Assembly (NCBI GenBank): GCA_963702035.1
Contig: OY969700.1
Coordinates: 496,001 to 560,000 of the forward strand
Source: VRUE01 sp963702035
GTDB taxonomy: Bacteria > Actinomycetota > Thermoleophilia > Solirubrobacterales > 70-9
Reading direction: 5' to 3'
Length of the DNA: 64,000 nucleotides
Shown here in pieces: positions 36,423 to 45,997 of the stretch (positions are counted from its first letter, which is position 1; each line of letters begins with the position of its first letter). Both the position numbers and the translations under genes were made by a program. Under the pieces are notes generated by a model. It saw only the letters and a program-made list of their open reading frames with translations. It did no database searches and was not told the DNA's origin.

Positions 36423-37859
36423 TCAGGCCCCCAGCTTTTCCTTGATCAGGCGGTTGACCTCGCCGCCGTCGGCGCGGCCTTTGGTCTCCTTCATCACCGC
36501 TCCGACGATAGCGCCGATCGCCTTCTGGTTGCCGGAGCGGATCTGCTCGGCGGCCTCTGGGTTGGCCTCGACCGCGGCGGCTACTACCGACTCCAGCTCG
36601 CCGCTGTCGGAGATCTGGGCGAGACCGTCGCGCTCGACTATCGCAGCCGGCTCGCCACCCTCCTCGACCAGCGTCGTCAGCACCTGCTTGCCGCTGCCGT
36701 GCGAGATCTTCTTCTCGCCGACCATCGCGACGAGGGTCGCAAGCGACTCCGGCGCGACCTTTGAGTCGGCCGCGGTCCCACCATCAGCCTGGCGCAGTGC
36801 CGCCGCCAGCTCGCCGGTCACCCAGTTGGCGATCGTCTGCGCCTCGACCGCGGGCGCCTTGCCGCGGACCGCTTCGAAGTAGGCGGCCTCGTCCGGGTCC
36901 GCCGCGAGCTGGGCGGCGTTCTCGGCCGAGAGCTCCAACTCGCTTTCGTAGCGCCGCGTGCGCGCCTCGGGCAGCTCTGGCAGCGAGTCACGCGCCTCCC
37001 GCAGCATCGCCTCGGTCGGCGCCAGCGGCACCAGGTCGGGCTCCGGGAAGTAGCGGTAGTCGTGCGCCTCCTCCTTCGAGCGAAGCGCCGTCAGCGAGCC
37101 GTCCTCGGGGTGGAAGTGGAGCGTCTCCTGGACCACGGTCCCCCCCGCCCCGACCAGCTCCCGCTGCCGTGCCAGCTCGGCTTCGATCCCGCGTTCGAGG
37201 AAGCGGAAGCTGTTCATGTTCTTCAGCTCGGTCTTCGTCCCGAGCGCCTCGCTGCCCGCCGGCCGCACCGATACGTTGGCGTCGATCCGCAGGCTGCCCT
37301 CCTCCATGTTGACGTTGGAGACGCCGAGTTGGCTGACGGTGGTGCGCAGCAGCCGCGCCCAGGAACCGGCCTCGGCGGCGCTGCGCAGGTCGGGCTCGGT
37401 GACGATCTCGACCAGCGGCGTACCACCGCGGTTGAAGTCGACCAGCGAGGCCCCGGAGCCGTGGATGCGGCCCGACTCGCCGAGGTGGACCGTCTTCGCC
37501 GCGTCCTCCTCGAGGTGGGCGCGGTGGATGCGGATCCCGCCCAGCGTGCCCTCGATCGCAAGCGGCAGGTCGTACTGGCTGATCTGGTAGGCCTTCGGGT
37601 TGTCCGGATAGAAGTAGTTCTTGCGGTGGAAGATCGAGCGCGGCGCCACGTCGCACTCCAGCGCGGCGGCGATCTTCAGCGCGTAGCGGATCGCCTCCTC
37701 GTTGGGCACCGGCAGGACTCCGGGATGGGCGAGGCAGACCGGGCAGGTGTGGACGTTGGGCTCGTCGCCGAAGGAGAGCGCGCAGCCGCAGAACATCTTC
37801 GTCCGGGTCGCGAGCTGGACGTGGATCTCGAGCCCGATCACCGCCTCCAGCTCAGCCAT
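36423..37859 (-). CDS. gatB: Asp/Glu-tRNA amidotransferase subunit B
   Basis: tRNA-binding and kinase subunit of GatCAB, which makes Gln-tRNA(Gln) or Asn-tRNA(Asn) from the mischarged tRNAs. 478 residues: AVIGLEIHVQLATRTKMFCGC, CPVCLAHPGVLPVPNEEAI, FHRKNYFYPDNPKAYQISQY, VDFNRGGTPLVEIVTEPD and the YqeY-like tail domain (QIRSGNQKAIGAIVGAVMKE). ATG 37859 overlaps the gatA stop by 8 nt. Confidence 0.96.
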   Translation of the reverse strand: MAELEAVIGLEIHVQLATRTKMFCGCALSFGDEPNVHTCPVCLAHPGVLPVPNEEAIRYALKIAAALECDVAPRSIFHRKNYFYPDNPKAYQISQYDLPLAIEGTLGGIRIHRAHLEEDAAKTVHLGESGRIHGSGASLVDFNRGGTPLVEIVTEPDLRSAAEAGSWARLLRTTVSQLGVSNVNMEEGSLRIDANVSVRPAGSEALGTKTELKNMNSFRFLERGIEAELARQRELVGAGGTVVQETLHFHPEDGSLTALRSKEEAHDYRYFPEPDLVPLAPTEAMLREARDSLPELPEARTRRYESELELSAENAAQLAADPDEAAYFEAVRGKAPAVEAQTIANWVTGELAAALRQADGGTAADSKVAPESLATLVAMVGEKKISHGSGKQVLTTLVEEGGEPAAIVERDGLAQISDSGELESVVAAAVEANPEAAEQIRSGNQKAIGAIVGAVMKETKGRADGGEVNRLIKEKLGA

Positions 37860-39291
37860 CGGCCTGCTCCCTAGGCCTGGCGTCGAAGCCGATCGCCTGC
37901 TCAAGCGCGTAGGCAGCCTCGAGTAGCTCCTGCTCGCCGAATGCCGGCGCGGCGATCTGAAAGCCCACGGGCAGCTGTGGCCCGCCGCCATCGGGTTCGG
38001 CGAGACCGGCCGGGATCGAGATCGCGGGGATGCCGGCCAGGCTCATCGGCACGGTGAAGAAGTCGTTCATGTACATCGCCAGCGGGTCGTCGGTCTTCTC
38101 GCCGAGTTTGAAGGCGACCGAGGGCGAGGTCGGCGTGACGACGAAGTCGAAGCTACCGAAGGCCGCCGCGAAGTCCTCGGCGATCTTCGTGCGCACCTTC
38201 TGCGCACGCCCGTAGTAGGCGTCGTAGTAGCCGGAGGAGAGCGCGTAGGTGCCGAGCATGATCCGCCGCTTGACCTCGTCGCCGAAGCCGGCGGCACGGG
38301 TCGATTCGTACATCTCGACCACGTCGCCGTCCGCCTCGGCCCGCATCCCGTAGCGGACGCCGTCGTAACGGGCGAGGTTGGATGAGGCCTCGGCGGGAGC
38401 GATCACGTAATAGGCGGAGATGCCGTGCTCGGCGTGCGGCAACGCCACCTCGGCGACCTCTCCCCCCAGCTCCTCGATCCGCTTCAGCGTCGCCTCGAAG
38501 ACGGCCCGCACCCCGGGCTCGATCGCGTCCTCCGCCAACTCGGCCGGAACGGCGAAGCGAAGTCCACTCAAATCCTCGCGGCTGGGCTCCTCGATGCCGC
38601 CCTCGATTCCCACCGACGTCGAGTCGCAGCGATCCCTGCCCTGCATCACGCCGAGCAGCAGCGCCGCGTCGGTGACGTCGCGCGTCAGCGGTCCGCACTG
38701 GTCCAGCGACGAGGCAAAGGCGATCATTCCGTAACGGGAGATCGCGCCGTACGTCGGCTTCAGGCCGACGATCCCGCAGAGAGCGGCCGGCTGGCGAATC
38801 GAGCCGCCGGTGTCGGTGCCGATCGCGCAGGGCGCTAGGCCTCCCGCGACCACCGCCGCCGCCCCCCCGGAGGAACCGCCGGGGACGCGGGTCCTGTCCC
38901 ATGGATTGAGCACCGCCCTATAAGCGGAGTTCTCATTCGAGGACCCCATCGCGAACTCGTCCATGTTGGTCTTGCCGAGCAGCTCAGCCCCGGCCTCGGT
39001 CAGCCTGCGGACCGCCGTAGCCGTATAGAGCGGCCGGTGGCCCTCGAGAATGCGAGAGCCGGCGGTGGTCGGCACGGCCTCGGTGCAGAAGAGATCCTTG
39101 ACCGCCACCGGAATCCCCTCGAGCGGCCCGTCGCTTTCGACCACTCGATCGTCCGCACGCCAAAGGTAGGCATTGAGCTCGTCGCCGGCCGCGGCATCGC
39201 GCCAAGACTCGAAGTACTCCTCGCGCGATAGCTCCACCGCCTGGATCCGCGTCGCCGCCTCCGCGACGCTCATCTCCAGCAGGTCCGACAT
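37852..39291 (-). CDS. gatA: Asp/Glu-tRNA amidotransferase subunit A
   Basis: Glutaminase/amidase subunit, 479 residues. Catalytic Lys-Ser-Ser: GIPVAVKDLFCTEAVPTT (Lys), the GSSGGAAAVVAGGLAP serine, and GTDTGGSIRQPAALCG. The ATG overlaps the gatC stop by one base. GatCAB together with a bacterial GluRS (gltX at 53068) suggests indirect Gln-tRNA formation; no GlnRS is in this window. Confidence 0.96.
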   Translation of the reverse strand: MSDLLEMSVAEAATRIQAVELSREEYFESWRDAAAGDELNAYLWRADDRVVESDGPLEGIPVAVKDLFCTEAVPTTAGSRILEGHRPLYTATAVRRLTEAGAELLGKTNMDEFAMGSSNENSAYRAVLNPWDRTRVPGGSSGGAAAVVAGGLAPCAIGTDTGGSIRQPAALCGIVGLKPTYGAISRYGMIAFASSLDQCGPLTRDVTDAALLLGVMQGRDRCDSTSVGIEGGIEEPSREDLSGLRFAVPAELAEDAIEPGVRAVFEATLKRIEELGGEVAEVALPHAEHGISAYYVIAPAEASSNLARYDGVRYGMRAEADGDVVEMYESTRAAGFGDEVKRRIMLGTYALSSGYYDAYYGRAQKVRTKIAEDFAAAFGSFDFVVTPTSPSVAFKLGEKTDDPLAMYMNDFFTVPMSLAGIPAISIPAGLAEPDGGGPQLPVGFQIAAPAFGEQELLEAAYALEQAIGFDARPREQADG

Positions 39292-39581
39292 CAGCCCTCG
39301 GCCCGCGGCGAAGGAACCCTGAAAGCGCCATCGACCGGATCCGGCGCCTGCTTCAGAACATCATCCCGAGGCCAGCTGGGCCGCGGCTCATCCGCCCGCA
39401 GCACGTTCTCCAAATCGACCACATGCGAGGTCGGCGCCACATCGTCCAACTCCAGCTCCCCGATCCGATCGACATGCCCCAGAATCCCCGAAAGCTCCCC
39501 AGCCATCCGCTCCACCTCAGCCTCAGAGAGACGCAGCCGCGCCAGCTTGGCCACATGAAGAACCTGCTCCCGCTCGATCAT
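39291..39581 (-). CDS. gatC: Asp/Glu-tRNA amidotransferase subunit C
   Basis: 96 residues: HVAKLARLRLSEAEVERMA and the LGHVDRIGELELDDVAPTSH belt that wraps GatA, then a tail ending DGAFRVPSPRAEG. First gene of gatC-gatA-gatB. TAGAAT (39589-39594) ends 7 nt before the ATG, so the operon mRNA is probably leaderless. Confidence 0.93.
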   Translation of the reverse strand: MIEREQVLHVAKLARLRLSEAEVERMAGELSGILGHVDRIGELELDDVAPTSHVVDLENVLRADEPRPSWPRDDVLKQAPDPVDGAFRVPSPRAEG

Positions 39582-39611
39582 CGCGGGGATTCTAGGCAGC
39601 TACCGAAACCA

Positions 39612-39757
39612 GAAGCGGAATGCGGGTAAGGGGTGGAGCGTCTTGTACTTTTTCGCTGAGTCATTCACGGTCAGACTGACCACGTCACACCGAAAAAGTT
39701 AAGCGGAACCCCTTGCCCGCATTCCGCTTCCTGCCCCAAAAAGTTAAGCGGAACCCT
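39612..39757 (+). repeat. Long-arm palindromic element F with partial tandem copy
   Basis: Arms 39612-39634 and 39708-39730 pair over 15 bp (GAAGCGGAATGCGGG), one mismatch, then 7 bp. The core has an inner stem ACTTTTTCG/CGAAAAAGT and hairpin GGTCA/TGACC; it begins GGAGCGTCTT and resembles family 2 only loosely. AAAAAGTTAAGCGGAACCC occurs at 39693 and again about 46 bp later, a partial tandem duplication. It fills the gap between the gatC promoter and the next plus gene. Confidence 0.65.
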
Positions 39758-39806
39758 CTACCCGTAGCCCGCGCTGGCTGACTGGCCAGTTATTGTCCCG
39801 CCGGCA

Positions 39807-40250
39807 ATGCGGGGAGCGAAAGCAGAGGCCTTCGTAGTACTGAGCCTGCGGCTGCTGGCGGTCAGCTTCGCCGTAGTAGGCATCCTCTTCGTCGCCGTCC
39901 CAAGCGGCGTCCTCGACACGATCTCCGACGTCGGCGAATGGTTCGGCAACAGCACCAGGGCGCCGCACACGCAAGAGGACCTCTGGCTGGCGCTCGCCTT
40001 CGCCTACATGGTCGTGATCACCGGCATCTGCCTGGTCGCGCAGGCCGACGTCGTCCGCTACCGGCCGATCCTGCTGGTCCTGGCGGCGGGCAAGACCGCC
40101 TCCTCGCTCGGCTCGCTCGGCTTCTTCCTCTTCGACCAGCACGTCTTCATCTACCTGCTGAACTTCCTGGTCGACGGATTCCTCGCGCTGCTGGCGCTAT
40201 GGCTCTGGTCGCTTGCCGGCCGCGTGGACCGGCTCGCCGCACCGGGCTGA
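39807..40250 (+). CDS. Four-TM membrane protein of unknown function
   Basis: 147 residues, four hydrophobic segments (SLRLLAVSFAVVGILFVAV, LALAFAYMVVITGICLVAQ, PILLVLAAGKTASSLGSLGF, YLLNFLVDGFLALLALWLW) and a periplasmic or cytoplasmic loop with GEWFGNSTRAPHTQEDLW. No family recognised. It is 15 bp upstream of the GMC oxidoreductase and may be cotranscribed. TATTGT lies 10 nt before the ATG. Confidence 0.65.
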   Translation: MRGAKAEAFVVLSLRLLAVSFAVVGILFVAVPSGVLDTISDVGEWFGNSTRAPHTQEDLWLALAFAYMVVITGICLVAQADVVRYRPILLVLAAGKTASSLGSLGFFLFDQHVFIYLLNFLVDGFLALLALWLWSLAGRVDRLAAPG

Positions 40251-40265
40251 CAGCGTCCGCCGGGG

Positions 40266-42164
40266 TTGTCGGCCACCGAGCAACGCACCCTGAGCGCGAT
40301 CTGCGAGGCGATGGCCCCCGCCCTCGACGGCCTGCCCGCCGCCGAGCGCGAGGTCGATGTCGCCGGGCCGGTCGGCGCTTTCCTGACCTCGCTCTCGCCC
40401 CGCGTCCTGACCCGTGTCCGCCTCGCCCTACACGCTTTCGAGTGGCTCCCCTTTCCTTGGCGCTTCAGCCGCCTCGGCCTGGGTGCGCGGGAGGACTTCC
40501 TGCGGCGCATGGAGCGCTCCCGCTTCGGCCTCTACCACGAGCTGATCCTGATGGCAAAGACGTTCACCACGCTCGGCTACGCGGTCGACCCGCGGGTCGA
40601 GGAGAGGTTGGGCCTGGAGACGAGCTGTCGTATCGCCGACGGCTCGCCGCCCGAGCCGGCCGGGTCGCTGGGCGAGACCAGGGCGCCCGCGGAGGGCGAG
40701 GAATGCGACGTGGTCGTCGTCGGCTCCGGCGCCGGTGGAGCCGTCGCCGCGGCAACGCTGGCCGAGGCCGGCCTGGACGTGATCGTGCTCGAGGCAGGCG
40801 ACAGCTACAACCGTGAGAACTACCCCGAGAGCCGGCTCGACGCGATCGCTTCGCTCTACCGCGACGGCGGCCTGACGATCGCCGAGGGCCGCCCGCCGAT
40901 TCCCGTGCCGGTCGCGCGCACGGTCGGCGGCACGACCGTGATCAACTCGGGGACCTGCTTCCGCGCCACCGATCCTGTGCTCGAGCACTGGCGAGACCGG
41001 TACGGGGTCGAGTGGGCCGACCGGCTCGACCCCGACTTCGCCGAGGCCGAGGAGTTCCTGCGGGTGACGCCGCTCGACCCTGAGCGGATGGGGCGCAACG
41101 GCCAGCTCGCGATGGAGGGCGCGGCGGCGATCGGCGCCAGCGGCGGACCGATATCCCGCAACGCCGGCAACTGCGTCCAGTGCAGCTCTTGTCCCTACGG
41201 CTGCCGGATCGACGCCAAGCGTGGGATGCACGTCAGCTACATGCCGCGTGCGGTTGCCGCCGGAGCCCGGTTGCGAACGGGGGTTGAGGCGCGTCAGGTC
41301 ATCGTCGAGGACGGTCGTGCCGCCGGCGTCCGCTGCGTGGCCGCGCCCGACGGGGAGCGCAACGGCAACCGGCGCCCATACACGGTGCGGGCCCGTCGGG
41401 CGACGATCGTCGCCGGAGGAGCCTTTGGCACCCCGGAGCTGCTGCTGCGCTCGGGCCTCGGCGGCGACCAGGTCGGCCGCAACCTCCACATCCACCCCGC
41501 CTGCTGGGTCGGGGCGCGCTACGAGGAGGAGGTGCGCGGCTGGGACGGCGTGATGCAGAGCTACTACGTCGACGAGTGGGAGTCCGAGCGGCTATTGCTC
41601 GAGGCAACCTTTACGCCGCTTCCCTTCGGCGGCGCCTGGCTGCAGGGCTCGGGCCGTGAGCACCAGGAGGCGATTCTCGACTTCGGCCACGTCAGCTCGA
41701 TCGGCGTCCAGCTCACCGACAAGTCCGCCGGACGGGTCGGGTTGGCTCGGGACGGCTCGATTCGCGCCAACTATTCGCTGAGCGACGACGATGTCCAGCG
41801 GGTGATCTTTGGCATCGCCCGCGCCGCCGAGATCCACTTTGCCGCCGGGGCGACCGAGGTCTACCCCAACATCGGCCGCGCGCCGGTGCTACGCCCGGGT
41901 GGAGTCGCCGAGTTCGAGGCGACCCGCTTCAAGGCGTCGGAGCTGCGGTTGGAGGCCTTTCACCCGCAGGGCACGGCGAGGATCGCCGCCGATCCCGCCG
42001 AGGGGGTCTGCGCCGCCGACGGCTCGGTCAACGGCCTCTCCGGACTGCATGTGGCCGACGCCTCCCTCTTCCCCACCGCCGTGGGAGTCAACCCGATGAT
42101 GACCATCATCGCCTTTGCAAAGCGCGTAGCCGCCAAAGTCGCCGAAGCGACCCCGACGGCTTAA
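40266..42164 (+). CDS. GMC-family oxidoreductase with N-terminal dehydrogenase-subunit-3-like domain
   Basis: 632 residues. Residues 1-110 (SATEQRTLSAICEAMAPAL, LALHAFEWLPFPWRF) resemble gluconate 2-dehydrogenase subunit 3. The FAD domain has CDVVVVGSGAGGAVAAATLA, EAGDSYNRENYP, VGGTTVINSGTCFR, and a GMC C-terminus with HPQGTARI and VNPMMTIIAFAKR. A cysteine cluster CVQCSSCPYGCRIDAK is near 305. The overall plan resembles long-chain alcohol oxidases. TTG start chosen because the N-terminal domain begins there; ATG 40311 would clip it. Confidence 0.82.
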   Translation: MSATEQRTLSAICEAMAPALDGLPAAEREVDVAGPVGAFLTSLSPRVLTRVRLALHAFEWLPFPWRFSRLGLGAREDFLRRMERSRFGLYHELILMAKTFTTLGYAVDPRVEERLGLETSCRIADGSPPEPAGSLGETRAPAEGEECDVVVVGSGAGGAVAAATLAEAGLDVIVLEAGDSYNRENYPESRLDAIASLYRDGGLTIAEGRPPIPVPVARTVGGTTVINSGTCFRATDPVLEHWRDRYGVEWADRLDPDFAEAEEFLRVTPLDPERMGRNGQLAMEGAAAIGASGGPISRNAGNCVQCSSCPYGCRIDAKRGMHVSYMPRAVAAGARLRTGVEARQVIVEDGRAAGVRCVAAPDGERNGNRRPYTVRARRATIVAGGAFGTPELLLRSGLGGDQVGRNLHIHPACWVGARYEEEVRGWDGVMQSYYVDEWESERLLLEATFTPLPFGGAWLQGSGREHQEAILDFGHVSSIGVQLTDKSAGRVGLARDGSIRANYSLSDDDVQRVIFGIARAAEIHFAAGATEVYPNIGRAPVLRPGGVAEFEATRFKASELRLEAFHPQGTARIAADPAEGVCAADGSVNGLSGLHVADASLFPTAVGVNPMMTIIAFAKRVAAKVAEATPTA

Positions 42165-42169
42165 CGCTC

Positions 42170-42787
42170 TTACTGCCCTGCGGGCGGTGGAGGTGGAGGC
42201 GGCTGCTGCGCCGGAGGAGGCGGTGGCGGAGGCTGCTGCGACGTCGGAGGTGGGGGCGGAGGCGGAGGAGGACCGCCGGTCGGGGGCTGGCCGCCGGGAC
42301 CGCCGGAGAGGCGGTCGGCCTCGCCGCCGAAGGTCGCGCCTTCCTCGCGCATCGCGCTGTAGCCGCCGTAGGCGATCCCGGCGGCGGCGATCAGGCCGAG
42401 GAAGATGCCGAACTTGAGCGTCGCGTCGACCGAGACCCCTCCGAAGGAGCCGAAGTCGGGTGGGGAGATGATCCGGTAGAGGATCAGCAGCACGGCGAAC
42501 CCGCCCAGCCCGGCGACGATCGCGTTGAGCGAGACCGGCGGCTCGAGGTCGGCATCGGTGAGGCGGACCACGGCGACGCCGATCGCGACCACGATCGCCA
42601 GCATGAGGAAGATCGGGATCACGTCGAGCGCGTCCCAGGCGCTGCCGCCGCTACCGGACACGTCACCCGAAAAGCCGGCGACTCCCGAGATCTTGACGCC
42701 GAACCAGTCGAAAAACATGAATATGAAGAGGAGGATCGCGGAGACCGCGGAGACCTTCTCGCCCGTGTTCAGCTTGTCAACTTCCAT
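42170..42787 (-). CDS. Membrane protein with polyproline C-terminal tail
   Basis: 205 residues: three or four hydrophobic helices (VSAILLFIFMFFDWFGVKI, VIPIFLMLAIVVAIGVAVVR, IVAGLGGFAVLLILYRI, FGIFLGLIAAAGIAYGG), then a cytoplasmic tail with several runs of 7-9 prolines. Family not recognised. Start ATG 42787: GGAGG lies 8 nt before it, whereas the ATG at 42793 is only 2 nt away. Transcribed after folD. Confidence 0.65.
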   Translation of the reverse strand: MEVDKLNTGEKVSAVSAILLFIFMFFDWFGVKISGVAGFSGDVSGSGGSAWDALDVIPIFLMLAIVVAIGVAVVRLTDADLEPPVSLNAIVAGLGGFAVLLILYRIISPPDFGSFGGVSVDATLKFGIFLGLIAAAGIAYGGYSAMREEGATFGGEADRLSGGPGGQPPTGGPPPPPPPPPTSQQPPPPPPPAQQPPPPPPPAGQ

Positions 42788-42822
42788 GTGCATTTCCTCC
42801 GGGAGTAGGGGTCGGGGCGACA

Positions 42823-43662
42823 CTACACCCGGGCCCGGGCGGCAGCCAACGTATTTACGAGCAGCATTGCCCGCGTCATCGGCCCCACCCCGCCGGGCAC
42901 CGGAGTGATCGCCCCGGCGCGCTCGCTGGCGGAGGCGAACTCGACGTCGCCGATCAGCTTGCCATCGACCCGGTTGGTGCCGACGTCGATCACCGTCGCG
43001 CCCGGCTTGACCATCTCACCCACGATGAGACCGGGTTGGCCGGCGGCGGCGACCAGGATGTCGGCCTCCAGGCAGATCGAGGCCAGGTCGCGCGTCCGCG
43101 AGTGGCAGTGGGTGACGGTGGCGTTCGCCGCCAAGAGCAGGGCGGCGAGCGGCTTGCCGACCAGGATCGAGCGCCCGATCACCACCGCGCGGGCCCCTTC
43201 GACCTCGACCTCCGCATGACGAAGGAGCTCCATCACGCCCGACGGCGTGCACGGCGCGATCGCCTCGCTGCGCCCCTGGGCGAGCAGGCCGGCGCTGATC
43301 GGCGTCAGTCCGTCGACATCCTTGGCCGGGTCGATCATCCCGATCAGCGGGTCCTGGTCGAGATGATCGGGCAGCGGCAGCTGCAGCAGAATCCCGTGCA
43401 CGCGCTCGTCCGCGTTGAGCGACTCGATCAGCGTGGCGAGCTCTTCCTGGGAAACGTCGCCGCCGGGCTCGTGGTGAAAGGACTCGATGCCGACCTCGGC
43501 CGAGTCCGAGCGCTTCATCCGCACGTACACGGCGGACGCGGGATCGTCGCCGACCAGGATCGTCGCCAGGCCGGGCGGGGCGGTCAGCTCAGCGACCTCC
43601 GCTCGCACCCGCTCGCGCACCGCGGCGGCAACTGCTTTGCCGTCGATGATCCGCGCCGGCAC
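42823..43662 (-). CDS. folD: Methylene-THF dehydrogenase/cyclohydrolase
   Basis: Bifunctional one-carbon enzyme, 279 residues: ASAVYVRMKRSDSAEVGI with the catalytic Lys, HGILLQLPLPDHLD, DPAKDVDGLTPISAGLL, CTPSGVMELL, VVIGRSILVGKPLAALLL and TPVPGGVGPMTRAML. GTG start, 2 nt after the pcrA stop. Confidence 0.95.
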   Translation of the reverse strand: MPARIIDGKAVAAAVRERVRAEVAELTAPPGLATILVGDDPASAVYVRMKRSDSAEVGIESFHHEPGGDVSQEELATLIESLNADERVHGILLQLPLPDHLDQDPLIGMIDPAKDVDGLTPISAGLLAQGRSEAIAPCTPSGVMELLRHAEVEVEGARAVVIGRSILVGKPLAALLLAANATVTHCHSRTRDLASICLEADILVAAAGQPGLIVGEMVKPGATVIDVGTNRVDGKLIGDVEFASASERAGAITPVPGGVGPMTRAMLLVNTLAAARARV

Positions 43663-43664
43663 CG

Positions 43665-45923
43665 CTATCGCCTCCGGATCGGGGCGTAATCGGCCATCAG
43701 CTTGCGCTCGGAACCGTCACCGGCGAAGCGCACGATCACAACCCCGCCGGGCTCGACCGCGGTGACGACTCCGTCGCCGAAGCTGGCGTGGACCACGTCG
43801 TCGCCGATTCGCAGCTCCAGGGTCGGACCTGGATCGACCGGGCTCGCCGCTTCGATCGTCGAGCCGGCCCCCCAACTGGTACTCGCTCCCACGGCGCTGG
43901 AGCTGCGCTCGGTCAGCTCCTCCGGCAGCTCGTCGACGAAACGCGAGGGCAGGTTGCGCTCGGCCCGCCCGAACAGGCTGCGTTCGCGCGTCCAGGTCAT
44001 GTAGAGGCGGCTGCGGGCGCGGGTGATGGCGACGTAACAGAGGCGTCGCTCCTCCTCCTCACCTCCCTCTTCAAGCGCTTTCATGTGAGGGAAGGAGCCG
44101 TCCTCGCAGCCGACGACGAAGACGGTCTCGTACTCGAGGCCCTTGGCGTTGTGCAGCGTCATCAGCGTGATCACCGACTCGTCGCCCAGATCGTCCTGCT
44201 GCGTGTAGAGGGAGATCTGCTGCAGGTACTCCTCCAGCGGCGGCACCTCGCGCTCCCCCTCCCGCTCACGCTCGATGTCGAACTCGGCGGCGCCGGCGAT
44301 GAGGGCCTCGAGGTTCTCGGCTCGCCCTTCGGCCTCCACGGTCCGCTCCGCGGCCAGCGCCTCCAGGTACCCCGTCTCGTTGAGGACCGCCTCGAGCAGA
44401 CCCGCGACCGCCCCCTCCGCATCGGCGCGTTCGCGCAAGCCGGCGATCGTCTCGTAGAAGCGCGAGGTCAACTTGATCGCCGCCCCGCCGAGTCCCGGCA
44501 CCTCCTCGACCCGCTCGATCACCTCCCAGATCGTCACCCCGGTCGTGTTCGCGTGGGAGAGGAGCCTGCCCTGGCTGGTTTTGCCGATTCCGCGCCGGGG
44601 CGAGTTGACGATGCGCGCGAAGGAGACCTGGTCGGCGGGGTTGGCCAGCAGGCTGAGGTAGGCGACCGCGTCCTTTATCTCTGCCCGTTCGTAGAACTTG
44701 GTGCCGCCGATCACCTGGTAGGGGATGTCGAAGCGGTTGAGCGTGTCCTCCAGCACCCGGCTCATCGCGTTGGTCCGGTAGAAGACGGCGACGTCCTCGC
44801 GCCGCACGCTCTCCTCCTCGCCGAGGCGCTCGATCTCGCCCGCGACCCAGCGCGCCTCTTCGTGCTCGTCGGAGAGCTCGCGCAGCTGCAGCGGCTCGCC
44901 GCCGGCCAGCTCGGTCCAGAGCCGCTTAGGCCGCCGTTCCCGGTTGTTTTCGACGACCGCGTTGGCGGCGGAGAGGATCGTCTGGGTCGAGCGGTAGTTC
45001 TGCTCGAGCTTGACCGAGTCGGCGTCGGGGAAGTCCTTCTCGAAATCCAAGATGTTCCTGATGTCGGCGTGGCGGAAGCCGTAGATCGACTGATCCTCGT
45101 CGCCGACGACCATCAGGTTGCCGTGCTCGGAGGTGAGCAGCTGCAGCAGCCTGTACTGGGCGTGGTTGGTGTCCTGGTACTCGTCGACGAGGACGTGGCG
45201 GAAGGTGCGGCGCCAGCGTTCGCGCACCTCGTCGAAGAGCTCGAGCGCGTTGACCGTGCGCACCAGCAGGTCGTCGAAGTCCATCGCGTTGGCCTCGAGC
45301 ATCCGTTTCTCGTAGAGGTGGTAGACGCCGGCCGTCGTTTCCTCGAAGGGGCCGCCCTGCGCCTGCGCGTAGGCATCAGCGTCAACCAGCTGGTTCTTGG
45401 CGCCGGAGATCTGCGAGCGGATCGCCCGCGGCGGGTAGCGCTTGGGGTCAACGTGGAGCTCCTCCATGCAGCGTTTGAGCATCCGCAGGGAGTCCGACTC
45501 GTCGTAGATCGTGAAGCTGCGCGAGTAGCCGAGCCGCTCGGCGTCGGCGCGCAGCATTCGCGCGCAGGCCGAGTGGAAGGTCGTCACCCACATCGCCCGG
45601 GTCGCACGGCCGACCAGGGATTCGACCCGCTCGCGCATCTCGGTCGCGGCCTTGTTGGTGAAGGTGATCGCGAGGATCTCGCCTGGCCGTGCTTGCCCCG
45701 TCGCCAGTAGATAGGCGATGCGGTGGGTGAGAACGCGGGTCTTGCCCGAGCCGGCTCCGGCGAGGACGAGCAGCGGCCCCTCTCCGTGGCGCACGGCCTG
45801 CTGCTGAGGCTCGTTCAGCCCGGCCAGCAGGCGCTCGGCGCGGTCCGCGCCGGCCTCGGTCGGGGCGCCGGCGACCTCCTCGAACGCGCGCTCGGCGCTT
45901 TCCCCGTCGGTCTCCTGAAGCAT
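43665..45923 (-). CDS. pcrA: UvrD/PcrA-type ATP-dependent DNA helicase
   Basis: SF1A 3'-5' helicase in repair and replication-restart, 752 residues: Q motif LNEPQQQAV, Walker A LAGAGSGKTRVLTHRIAYL, Walker B VLVDEYQDTNHAQY, GDEDQSIYGFRHADI, LEQNYRS, TLMTLHNAKGLEYETVFVVG, and a C-terminal Tudor-like domain (GDDVVHASFGDGVVTAVEPG) for RNA polymerase contact. TATGCT is 6 nt before the ATG. Confidence 0.95.
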   Translation of the reverse strand: MLQETDGESAERAFEEVAGAPTEAGADRAERLLAGLNEPQQQAVRHGEGPLLVLAGAGSGKTRVLTHRIAYLLATGQARPGEILAITFTNKAATEMRERVESLVGRATRAMWVTTFHSACARMLRADAERLGYSRSFTIYDESDSLRMLKRCMEELHVDPKRYPPRAIRSQISGAKNQLVDADAYAQAQGGPFEETTAGVYHLYEKRMLEANAMDFDDLLVRTVNALELFDEVRERWRRTFRHVLVDEYQDTNHAQYRLLQLLTSEHGNLMVVGDEDQSIYGFRHADIRNILDFEKDFPDADSVKLEQNYRSTQTILSAANAVVENNRERRPKRLWTELAGGEPLQLRELSDEHEEARWVAGEIERLGEEESVRREDVAVFYRTNAMSRVLEDTLNRFDIPYQVIGGTKFYERAEIKDAVAYLSLLANPADQVSFARIVNSPRRGIGKTSQGRLLSHANTTGVTIWEVIERVEEVPGLGGAAIKLTSRFYETIAGLRERADAEGAVAGLLEAVLNETGYLEALAAERTVEAEGRAENLEALIAGAAEFDIEREREGEREVPPLEEYLQQISLYTQQDDLGDESVITLMTLHNAKGLEYETVFVVGCEDGSFPHMKALEEGGEEEERRLCYVAITRARSRLYMTWTRERSLFGRAERNLPSRFVDELPEELTERSSSAVGASTSWGAGSTIEAASPVDPGPTLELRIGDDVVHASFGDGVVTAVEPGGVVIVRFAGDGSERKLMADYAPIRRR

Positions 45924-45997
45924 CGAACGAGCATAGAGAGGCGAGCGGCTGCCGACGCCTGGCGGATTACTCGCGCATACCGAGAGAAAAGCGCCAG

